The notes beneath the pieces are model-generated. The model saw only the letters and a program-made list of their open reading frames with translations, had not been told where the DNA came from and did not search any database. DNA of 36,072 bases. Origin: Candidatus Hodarchaeota archaeon. GTDB lineage: Archaea > Asgardarchaeota > Heimdallarchaeia > Hodarchaeales > Hodarchaeaceae. The stretch is taken from the NCBI GenBank assembly GCA_016839785.1, contig JAEOTQ010000017.1, positions 1-36,072 on the forward strand, given 5' to 3'. Position numbers and translations under genes: made by a program. The stretch's first letter is position 1. Every line of letters starts with the position of its first letter. Below are positions 16,625 through 23,599 of the stretch, in pieces.

Positions 16625-17509
16625 ATGACACAAATAGGATCGAATCCTTGCAAAAATATCAAAGGTTTAATCATACTAGGCAGACCTGTTGATGGCATAA
16701 TCATTGGAAGTACCGTCGTTCTTGGTATTATTGTTGGTTTACGGTCAATGCCTTCTCTTCCACAGATATTACTCGGATTACTATGTAGCATCTTATTACT
16801 AGCAGGAATGGATACTTTTAATGAATACCTCGATATTGAGATGGATAAAATCTCCAAACCCTGGAGACCTTTACCTCAAGGAACAGTCAGTCGTGAATTA
16901 ACTCTAGTAGTATCCATAACTGAAACTATAATAGCAATCGTCGTAGGAACAATGCTTTTCAATTTTCAAGCCATCTTTGTTGGCATTATTGCGGTTTTAA
17001 TGGCGGTTATCTATTCAAAGTGGTTAAAACCGATATTTCTTGCAAAAAATATAATGGTGGCGGTGAGTTTATCACTAGCATTTCTTGGTGGTACTCTCTC
17101 GGTCAATTCAGCTCCAAAAATTGACCATACTTTCCTGTTATTACAACTACTAACCTTTGTTGCAGCATTCATATTTGAGATCCATAAGGATCTAGGAGAT
17201 TTAACAGGCGATTCAACTCATGCCGTTCAAACATTACCTATCAAAATTGGTCAAAGAAAAACGGTGAATTTCATAATTCTTGGGTATATGCTGGCTTGAT
17301 GTATTGCTGTAGTATTCATATGGATTCTGGAAGTAGATCTTTTTTATTTCATGATATTATTTTTTGCTGATATTTTATTATGGCTAGTATTCTATTTACT
17401 GATTAAAGATCCCTTAGGTAATGTAGAACTCACAAGAAAGATTACAACATTAGTGATGGGACTTATCCTTCTCGGTTTGGCCAGAGTGACATTACTAACA
17501 TTCAGTTAA
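16625..17509 (+). CDS. UbiA-family prenyltransferase (archaeal lipid-type), interrupted by in-frame TGA
   Basis: The frame from ATG 16625 reads to TGA 17297-17299 (224 residues), then continues in the same frame for 69 more sense codons to TAA 17507-17509, giving 294 residues, the usual UbiA length. Beyond the TGA the sequence is again membrane-like (CIAVVFIWILE, FADILLWLVFYLLI, LVMGLILLGLARVTLL). Catalytic motifs lie before it: N66xxxD70xxxD74 (NEYLDIEMD, then SKPWRPLP) and EIHKDLGDLTGD at 185-196, then TLPIKIG. Both resemble digeranylgeranylglyceryl-phosphate synthase, which attaches the second prenyl chain to archaeal lipids. A truncated product would lose the last two or three helices. 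Possible explanations are a nonsense mutation, a sequence error, or UGA readthrough. It ends six bases from the convergent 4-hydroxybutyryl-CoA dehydratase gene. Confidence 0.8.
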
Positions 17510-17515
17510 TTGAAT

Positions 17516-18961
17516 TTACTTCTTATCAGTAATTCCTGCAAGATACTTAGCAATGGCTTTTCTTGAATCGATATCATATTGCTTAAGAATTGCAATATCT
17601 TCCATAACAGGAGAACCTCCTCCATGCACTCCCGCTACAGATATTACACCACCGATTGATGAACAGAGCACATCAGAAAGGGTTCTATAAAGCTTATACA
17701 CATCTTCAGCTGGAATATCGGCCTTTCTCTTGATATATTTCTGAAGGAGAGGACCTACCTTCTCCTCGTCGAAGAAATCTTTTTCAAGAGGTAAAGTCGC
17801 GGGTAATCCGCCTGATAAATCAGCAAGAGTTTCTAACTCATGATAATAATTCTTACCTGCATGTTTTCTTCCCACGTTACAAAACATTGGATCTGGAATC
17901 ATGGTTCCACATTCATCTCGAGTAGCTTTATAAGCGGCAGCAATACCACTTGCGTACACTAATTCAGCCACACTAATGAGATCTGCCAACTTTGATTGGA
18001 CATGCTTCTTATCTTCTATTCCATTATATTCGCTTACTAATGCCGAATAACCCAATAAGATATCAGTCGAAGAAGGTTTACACCCTGTGTAACTGTGTCG
18101 GTGATATAATGCAAACAGTAAAGCAAGCCACCCTCCGAATTGATGTTCTCCTTCATACCCACCTAAAAATACACGGTCATTGGGAATAAAGACATCATCG
18201 AATATCACAGTATTTTCCACATCACCAAATGTCCCAGCTGGACAAGGAACATGTTCTCGTTGTTTCATATTTGATGCTCTAGTAACAAGATACACACCTT
18301 CCCAATCTCCAGGAATTGCAAATGCAACCGCATATTCATCTTCTTCAGGAGTTAGAAATCGCGTGGGAGTAACAATGATCTCCTCTGCAACAGCGGCCGC
18401 CGTAATGTGATGCTTAGCTCCTCGAACAACAATTCCGTCCTCTCGGTGTTCGATTACACGTAAATATAAATCAGGATCTGCTTGCTGATGTGGCCGTAGC
18501 GAACGATCCCCTTTGGGATCTGTTTGAGCACAACAACCAACTGTATCATTCTTCTGCCAATCTTTCAAATAATTTAGAAATCTCTGGTGATATGGTCGAT
18601 CAGTCATTGATTCAGCTCTTGCTGTAATAATTGACAACGCGTTCATTGCATCTACACCCATACAGCGGAAGATACAACCTCCAGTATAATGGCAAATTTG
18701 TCTCGTCATATCTTGTTTCTTTAACAAATCATCCACAGATTGGTGGATGTGTGTAAATCGATTAATCTGTTCTCCAGTTATATGTGATTTGGCAGTAATT
18801 AGATCCTTTAGTTCTGGATCCTCCACACTTTCAAAAGTTCGACTAATTGTTAAAATTGAACCTCCAAGTCTTGGATCGTCTCTCCCGACTTGTTCTCCAT
18901 TAATATAGATATTTGGTTTCATTTTGTATAAATGCTCTTTATATTGTTCGGAAGTCTTCAT
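17516..18961 (-). CDS. abfD: 4-Hydroxybutyryl-CoA dehydratase / vinylacetyl-CoA isomerase (AbfD-like)
   Basis: A flavin and [4Fe-4S] enzyme of the 4-hydroxyphenylacetate 3-hydroxylase (HpaB) superfamily, 481 residues. It converts 4-hydroxybutyryl-CoA to crotonyl-CoA by a ketyl-radical mechanism. The cluster ligands known from the clostridial enzyme (Cys99, Cys103, His292, Cys299) have exact counterparts by spacing: C96xxxC100 in GGCIFRCMGVDA and H286...C293 in HRHSYTGC. These ligands separate the dehydratase from true hydroxylases. QTDPKGDRSLRP near 145-156 is also characteristic. In anaerobes the enzyme serves GABA/succinate fermentation; in some archaea the dicarboxylate/4-hydroxybutyrate cycle. 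It is oxygen-sensitive. ATG 18961 is divergent from the DsrE gene and convergent with UbiA-2. Confidence 0.9.
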   Translation of the reverse strand: MKTSEQYKEHLYKMKPNIYINGEQVGRDDPRLGGSILTISRTFESVEDPELKDLITAKSHITGEQINRFTHIHQSVDDLLKKQDMTRQICHYTGGCIFRCMGVDAMNALSIITARAESMTDRPYHQRFLNYLKDWQKNDTVGCCAQTDPKGDRSLRPHQQADPDLYLRVIEHREDGIVVRGAKHHITAAAVAEEIIVTPTRFLTPEEDEYAVAFAIPGDWEGVYLVTRASNMKQREHVPCPAGTFGDVENTVIFDDVFIPNDRVFLGGYEGEHQFGGWLALLFALYHRHSYTGCKPSSTDILLGYSALVSEYNGIEDKKHVQSKLADLISVAELVYASGIAAAYKATRDECGTMIPDPMFCNVGRKHAGKNYYHELETLADLSGGLPATLPLEKDFFDEEKVGPLLQKYIKRKADIPAEDVYKLYRTLSDVLCSSIGGVISVAGVHGGGSPVMEDIAILKQYDIDSRKAIAKYLAGITDKK

Positions 18962-19144
18962 TTACATCACACAGGATACTCCATTTATTATCTCTATATT
19001 GTAGAATTTTGTTTTTTAAGTCTTGAGACTGATCACATCTTTCTCGAGGACATCCCAGATTCAGAAATTCTTCGAGTTTCAGATAAATTCTAATATAACA
19101 CTTCTCTATGTGAGAATCATGCGTACAAATCTTGGTGAAACTCT

Positions 19145-19492
19145 ATGCAGACAATAACCATTATTCTTAATGATGCACCATATGGATCAGAAAGGTCCTA
19201 TAATGGATTAAGAACAGCTATAGCTTTACAAAAGGAAAAGGCTCTAGTTAACGTATTTTTGATAGCTGATTCTGTTTATTGCGCGTTAAAAGACCAATCA
19301 ACACCTGAAGGATATTATAATATTGGACGTATGATTCGGGGGGTAACTACATGAGGAAAAATTGGCTCATGTGGGGCATGTATGGATGCCAGAGGTCTAT
19401 CTAATGTTCAATTAATCGATGGGGTCCATAGAAGCTCAATGGCAGAATTAGCGAACTGGATCCTAGGCAATGATAAGGTTATTACTTTTTAG
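19145..19492 (+). CDS. DsrE-family protein, interrupted by in-frame TGA
   Basis: ATG 19145, preceded by GGTGA, opens a frame that meets TGA at 19352-19354 (codon 70) and then continues in frame to TAG 19490-19492, for 115 residues in all, the family's normal length. Before the TGA: ILNDAPYGSERSYNGLR at 7-23, VFLIADSVYCAL at 37-48, TPEGYYNIGRM at 53-63. After it: C76GAC79MDARG, then DGVHRSSMAELANWI, a pattern typical of DsrE/YchN-like sulfur-carrier proteins whose Cys pair is the working site. A protein ending at codon 69 would lack that Cys pair and presumably be inactive. At the TGA homologues usually have a variable glycine-rich loop, so a single change from GGA is easily imagined. The gene is convergent with the glycyl radical enzyme. 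Confidence 0.78.
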
Positions 19493-19516
19493 AATAAGTT
19501 AGTAAGCTTTTCTGAG

Positions 19517-21889
19517 CTATGCACTCATATGTTCAGTGCGGTGAATAATTTCATTTTGTAATTCAACACCCAAGTTAATGAACAAGTCACTATACCCAGC
19601 TACTCTCACAATCAAGTTTCGATATTTGTCAGGATGCTTTTGTGCATCACGTAAAGTTTCTGCTGAAACCACATTAAATTGGATATGATGCCCGTCCATT
19701 TTGAAATAGGAGCGGACCAGATGGGCGACCTTTTCTAATGATTTCTCATCATCAAGGAATTTTGGAGAAAATTTCTGATTTAAAAGTGTTCCACCAGTTC
19801 TTTCATGATCTATTTTTGCTACAGATTTGATGACTGCTGTAGGCCCTTTGATATCCGCACCTTGAACGGGAGATACTCCCTCAGACAGAGGTTCATGTGC
19901 CAGTCGTCCATCAGGCAGGGCACCAATCATACGTCCAAAATAAACATGGACTGTAGTGGGAAGAAGATTTACTCGGTGTTGTCCACCCTTAGTATTGGGT
20001 CGACCATCAATTGCATTCCAATAGATTTCAAAAACCTGTTTCATTAAATCGTCCGCGTAATCGTCATCATTCCCATATTTGGGAGTTTTATTTAGTAAAA
20101 TCTCACGTAAGGGTTGAGAATCCTTGTAATTACTTTTTAAAGCATTTAATAAGTCTAACATAGTCATACTGTTGCTATCATATACATTGAATTTAATCGC
20201 TGCAAGACAGTCGGTAATTGTACCTAAACCTACCCCTTGAATATATGAACTATTGTACCGAGCTCCTCCATCATTATAATCTTTCCCAGTTTTGATACAA
20301 TCTTTCGTAAGAAGAGACATAAATGGAGCTGGTAAAGTTTGTGCCCATAATCTTTCAATTATGTTATTACCCTTGATTTTTATATCAATAAAGTAATTCA
20401 TCTGTTTGGTGAACGCTGTCAATAGTTCCTCGAAAGTTTTAAACTCAACTGGGTTACCTGTTGGCAAACCAAGCTGTTTCCCAGTATTAGGATCAATGCC
20501 ATTATTAAGAGTTATTTCAAAAACTTTTGGAATGTTAAAATAGCCTGTTAGAATGTAAGCTTCTTTACCAAACGCTCCAGCCTCTACACAACCCGAGGCT
20601 CCACCAGCTCGAGCATCAATGATGGATTTTCCTTGTCGAGTTAACTCCTGAATAATTGTATCCGTATTAAACACAGAAGGTTGACCATAGCCTGTTTTTA
20701 TAATATCCAACGCACGTTTCAGAAATCTATCAGGGGACTTCCTACTAATCTGTACCATTGAACTGGGTTGAAGTAATCGCATTTCTTCAATGACATCAAG
20801 TATAATATAAGACAATTCATTAACTGCGTTCGAACCGTCATTTTTTACCCCACCAATATTAATAAGACAGAAATCAGTGTATGTATTACTTTCTTCAGCC
20901 GTAACTCCTACCTTGGGAGGTGCAGGTTGATTATTAAATTTAATCCAAAAAGATTGAAGCAATTCCTTTGCTGAATCTTCAGTGTGTGCTCCCTTAGAAA
21001 TATCTTGGATAAATAATGAATATAAATTTTGATCCAGCCTTCCTGGGTTGAACGAATCCCATGTATTCAATTCTGTTATAACCCCAAGGTGAATAAACCA
21101 ATAATGTTGAAGAGCTTCCCACATATTAGTAGGAGCATTAGCTGGAACATTTTTACATATTTTTGCTATGGACTCTAATTCCATTTTCCTCTTTTGATCT
21201 TTTTCCTGTTTCGCCAAGTCAGAAGCTTCTTTTGAATATCGTCCTGCAAACAAGATGAGCGCTTCAGCTGCAATAGCCATCGCTCGTAGCTCTTCTTTCT
21301 TATTAAAAGCATCAGAGTCATTGAAAAAGTCGAGATTTTCGATACTGTTGTCAATCTCCTGTTGAAAATCACGCATTCCATAAGTCCATAGATGAGCTCC
21401 ACCCACTGTATGTCCAGGAGCTCGTTGTTCCATAAATTCAGTGAATACACCTGCATTATAGGAATCGATCCATTCCGAATCTACAGCAGCAAAAATTTTA
21501 TCTCTAATTGATCTTCCTTTCCAAAATGGTGTGATTAAATTCAATTGGAGGTTCTTAACTTCTTCATCCACAGTGAAACTTATTTTCTCTCTTGAATGAA
21601 GAATTTCAAAATCTTGAGGTGTATGAGTGCATATCTCTGGATAGGTGGGTGTGGCTGTTGGTTCAGGTCCTCGTTCTCCCACAATAAGTTCTCCCTCATT
21701 AATACATATTTTTTTATTTTCTAAAAGGTATTTAAATGCGAGAGTACGGGCAACTGGGATGGATACTCTATCTACTGCTCCACTTTGGTAAAATTCTGTA
21801 AGTAATTTAGCTCTTTCTATTGACAATGAAGGTTGAGCGTTCATACTCTGCTCACGAAGTCTTCTTATTCTTTCATTCACGTCATCCAC
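19517..21889 (-). CDS. hypD: Glycyl radical enzyme, trans-4-hydroxy-L-proline dehydratase (HypD-like)
   Basis: Removes water from trans-4-hydroxy-L-proline to give 1-pyrroline-5-carboxylate through a protein radical. The glycyl-radical site is RVAGYS (Gly765) and the thiyl cysteine is Cys434 in GASGCVEAG. Residue numbers agree with those I recall for Clostridioides difficile HypD (789 residues; this one 790): Phe152 and His160 (FMEQRAPGH), Asp278 (NTWDSF), Ser334, Phe340, Cys434, Glu436, Tyr450 (ILTGY), Thr645 (LLPTT) and Gly765. CutC, propanediol dehydratase and PFL differ around these sites. GTG 21889 overlaps the activase stop by eight bases; GTG 21880, with AGGTGG five bases upstream, may be the true start. 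No proC (pyrroline-5-carboxylate reductase) lies in the window. It must act anaerobically. Confidence 0.85.
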   Translation of the reverse strand: MDDVNERIRRLREQSMNAQPSLSIERAKLLTEFYQSGAVDRVSIPVARTLAFKYLLENKKICINEGELIVGERGPEPTATPTYPEICTHTPQDFEILHSREKISFTVDEEVKNLQLNLITPFWKGRSIRDKIFAAVDSEWIDSYNAGVFTEFMEQRAPGHTVGGAHLWTYGMRDFQQEIDNSIENLDFFNDSDAFNKKEELRAMAIAAEALILFAGRYSKEASDLAKQEKDQKRKMELESIAKICKNVPANAPTNMWEALQHYWFIHLGVITELNTWDSFNPGRLDQNLYSLFIQDISKGAHTEDSAKELLQSFWIKFNNQPAPPKVGVTAEESNTYTDFCLINIGGVKNDGSNAVNELSYIILDVIEEMRLLQPSSMVQISRKSPDRFLKRALDIIKTGYGQPSVFNTDTIIQELTRQGKSIIDARAGGASGCVEAGAFGKEAYILTGYFNIPKVFEITLNNGIDPNTGKQLGLPTGNPVEFKTFEELLTAFTKQMNYFIDIKIKGNNIIERLWAQTLPAPFMSLLTKDCIKTGKDYNDGGARYNSSYIQGVGLGTITDCLAAIKFNVYDSNSMTMLDLLNALKSNYKDSQPLREILLNKTPKYGNDDDYADDLMKQVFEIYWNAIDGRPNTKGGQHRVNLLPTTVHVYFGRMIGALPDGRLAHEPLSEGVSPVQGADIKGPTAVIKSVAKIDHERTGGTLLNQKFSPKFLDDEKSLEKVAHLVRSYFKMDGHHIQFNVVSAETLRDAQKHPDKYRNLIVRVAGYSDLFINLGVELQNEIIHRTEHMSA

Positions 21890-22673
21890 CTACTTGAACG
21901 TCTAATCCATAAGTTTCAAGTTCGTTTTTAATATTATTTAGCTCTTTATCGGAAGGGGTCTTCAGTTGATTTGCAAATTTGTACGGACGATTGAGTCTTG
22001 GATATTTTCCTTCCCCTAAACGATTGTATGGTAAGATGTTGACATTCTTGATTGTCTGGAGATTTGTAGAAATAAAGGTACCAAGATCCTGTAAATTGGA
22101 TTTCGTATCTGTTACATTTGGAATAATCGGTATTCTAATTATCACCGACTCCTTCTCAGAGTCAAGATACTGAAGATTTTTCAAGATTGATTTGTTTGAT
22201 ACTCCTGTATATTTTCTATGTTTTTCATCATTTATAAACTTTAGATCATATAAGTACAGATCTAGTTTTCCTACCAATAGCTTAATTACTGCTAATGAAC
22301 TGAAACCCGTCGTATCGACCGTAGTACTAATTTTTTCCTTCTTACACTGCTTCAGAATTGCGTTTAGGAATTCTGGTTGCATCAAAGGTTCTCCTCCAGA
22401 TATAGTAATCCCCCCACCTGACTCATCATAGAAAATAATATCCTTTCTAATTTCTTCCATTAACTCTGAAAGTGTAATCGTCTTCCCAATTATTTCTATG
22501 TCTTCAGAACTGGGACGTAGAATAGGTTCAGGCTCCAGATTTTGACTTTCAGGGTTGTGACACCACCAACAATTGAGGGGGCAACCTTTAAAGAAAATTG
22601 TTGTTCGTATACCTGGTCCATCATGTACAGCAAATCGTTTAATATCAAATATTGTACCCGAATGGCTTTTCAT
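21882..22673 (-). CDS. Radical SAM glycyl-radical-enzyme activase without ferredoxin insert
   Basis: Installs the glycyl radical on the adjacent HypD-like enzyme by generating a 5'-deoxyadenosyl radical. The [4Fe-4S] motif CxxxCxxC is GCPLNCWWC at about residues 30-38, after the family start HDGPGIRTTIFFKG; the SAM-binding GG(I)TISGGEPL follows near 91. Most activases of dehydratase-type glycyl radical enzymes (HypE, CutD, PD activase) carry a ferredoxin-like insert with two further clusters. Here the segment between CHNPESQ and SGGEP contains no cysteine, and the whole protein has only four cysteines, like the short PFL activase. ATG 22673 is chosen over TTG 22679. It precedes and overlaps the enzyme gene, so the two are co-translated. 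Confidence 0.9.
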   Translation of the reverse strand: MKSHSGTIFDIKRFAVHDGPGIRTTIFFKGCPLNCWWCHNPESQNLEPEPILRPSSEDIEIIGKTITLSELMEEIRKDIIFYDESGGGITISGGEPLMQPEFLNAILKQCKKEKISTTVDTTGFSSLAVIKLLVGKLDLYLYDLKFINDEKHRKYTGVSNKSILKNLQYLDSEKESVIIRIPIIPNVTDTKSNLQDLGTFISTNLQTIKNVNILPYNRLGEGKYPRLNRPYKFANQLKTPSDKELNNIKNELETYGLDVQVGG

Positions 22674-22894
22674 GCTCAAGAAAACAACAAGCTGGAAGAA
22701 TAAAAATTATCTTGTGGCTCAAGTCAACAGAAAGATTCACTAAAACAAAGGCAACAGACGAAATTATTATTGTACATTTTAACAATGCCATATCGAGTAA
22801 TTTTAACGCTCATAGATATCCCAATCTGGGCCAGTAGAAGACAACTTCATCCAAATAAACTCCATTTGCTAGAGTACCTAAGATAATACGATTT

Positions 22895-22925
22895 AGGAGG
22901 GAAAAAAAAGAGGGAGGAGGGTGGA
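22895..22925 (-). terminator. Pyrimidine/T-tract terminator after the small membrane-protein gene
   Basis: Read on the minus strand, about 10 bases after the stop codon, the sequence becomes almost purely pyrimidine with a central run of eight T (A-run at 22902-22909 on the plus strand). This is the usual form of an intrinsic archaeal terminator. Confidence 0.5.
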
Positions 22926-22934
22926 TAAAGTCAT

Positions 22935-23411
22935 TTATTTTAAATACCCTTTATTGTTAAAATAGTATACTAGAAATCCCATAATAGGTCCCCAAATGAG
23001 GTGGCCTACTCCAGCTATCATGTTGATGAGAGAAAGATCAAATAAAGGATCACCATTCATCATTGGTATCATCATTAAGGGGCCAATCATGAAAACTAGT
23101 AATCCCCATATGATCCCAAATAAGAGTAGTCTATTTCTATTCTCTAATGGGAAATTACTTTTTAGGATTATGAGTAATATTCCAAATCCAATTCCTAGTA
23201 CTAGTGTACCCATTACAGAGTGGAACATTAGTCCCACCATGACGGGATCTAAACCAATATCATCCATCATACTTCCCATCATTTTGAGTATCCCGAACAT
23301 ATCTGGGGGATCCATAGCTAGTCCCTGTACTAGAAATGTAATAATATACAGAAAACCCGCCAATAAAGCTGATAATAATCCATAAACAAGAAATCGTAGT
23401 TTTTCTTCCAT
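22935..23411 (-). CDS. Small membrane protein with four predicted helices
   Basis: A 158-residue integral membrane protein of unknown function. It has four hydrophobic segments: LVYGLLSALLAGFLYIITFL near residues 8-27, LMFHSVMGTLVLGIGFGILL near 60, LLLFGIIWGLLVFMIGPLMM near 95, and MIAGVGHLIWGPIMGFLVYY near 130. The loop between helices 1 and 2 is Met-rich (MFGILKMMGSMMDDIG), and further Met clusters (MMIPMM) are seen. The GHLIWGPIMGF pattern resembles small proteins of the DUF6789 or YagU kind, not firmly. I chose ATG 23411 because AAGGTGA lies just upstream; the longer version from 23474 would add 21 polar residues. No functional residues can be named. Confidence 0.7.
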   Translation of the reverse strand: MEEKLRFLVYGLLSALLAGFLYIITFLVQGLAMDPPDMFGILKMMGSMMDDIGLDPVMVGLMFHSVMGTLVLGIGFGILLIILKSNFPLENRNRLLLFGIIWGLLVFMIGPLMMIPMMNGDPLFDLSLINMIAGVGHLIWGPIMGFLVYYFNNKGYLK

Positions 23412-23517
23412 ATTAGTCACCTTGATCAATATCACATGAATTTTCTTGTAATAATTTTTGCTTATATTGGCCATAAAATATGTTGATCATTTTATTTGCT
23501 ATACAAAGATCGTAAAC

Positions 23518-23579
23518 ATCTACGTTATGCGTAATGGGGGACTCTGATTTGAATAAAAAAAATTATGAGAAACGTAGAT
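23518..23579. repeat. Nine-base perfect inverted repeat around a T-tract
   Basis: ATCTACGTT at 23518-23526 and AACGTAGAT at 23571-23579 form perfect complementary arms about 44 bases apart. The loop holds an A-run (23555-23562) that reads as T8 on the minus strand, about 40 bases after the phosphoesterase stop codon. It may be part of that gene's terminator or an operator before the membrane-protein gene; chance is not excluded. Confidence 0.35.
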
Positions 23580-23599
23580 AGCCTCGTTATCATTCATGA

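Noticed and set aside
16625..19492. Whole-genome reassignment of TGA to an amino acid
   Set aside because: TGA ends several intact genes here, including the ATPase whose stop overlaps the next start (14432-14435), and Trp is encoded by TGG throughout.
19493..19516. A SECIS element for selenocysteine in the DsrE gene
   Set aside because: Only 24 bases separate the stop from the convergent gene and I see no conserved SECIS stem with internal purine loop there; an element overlapping the neighbour cannot be excluded by eye.
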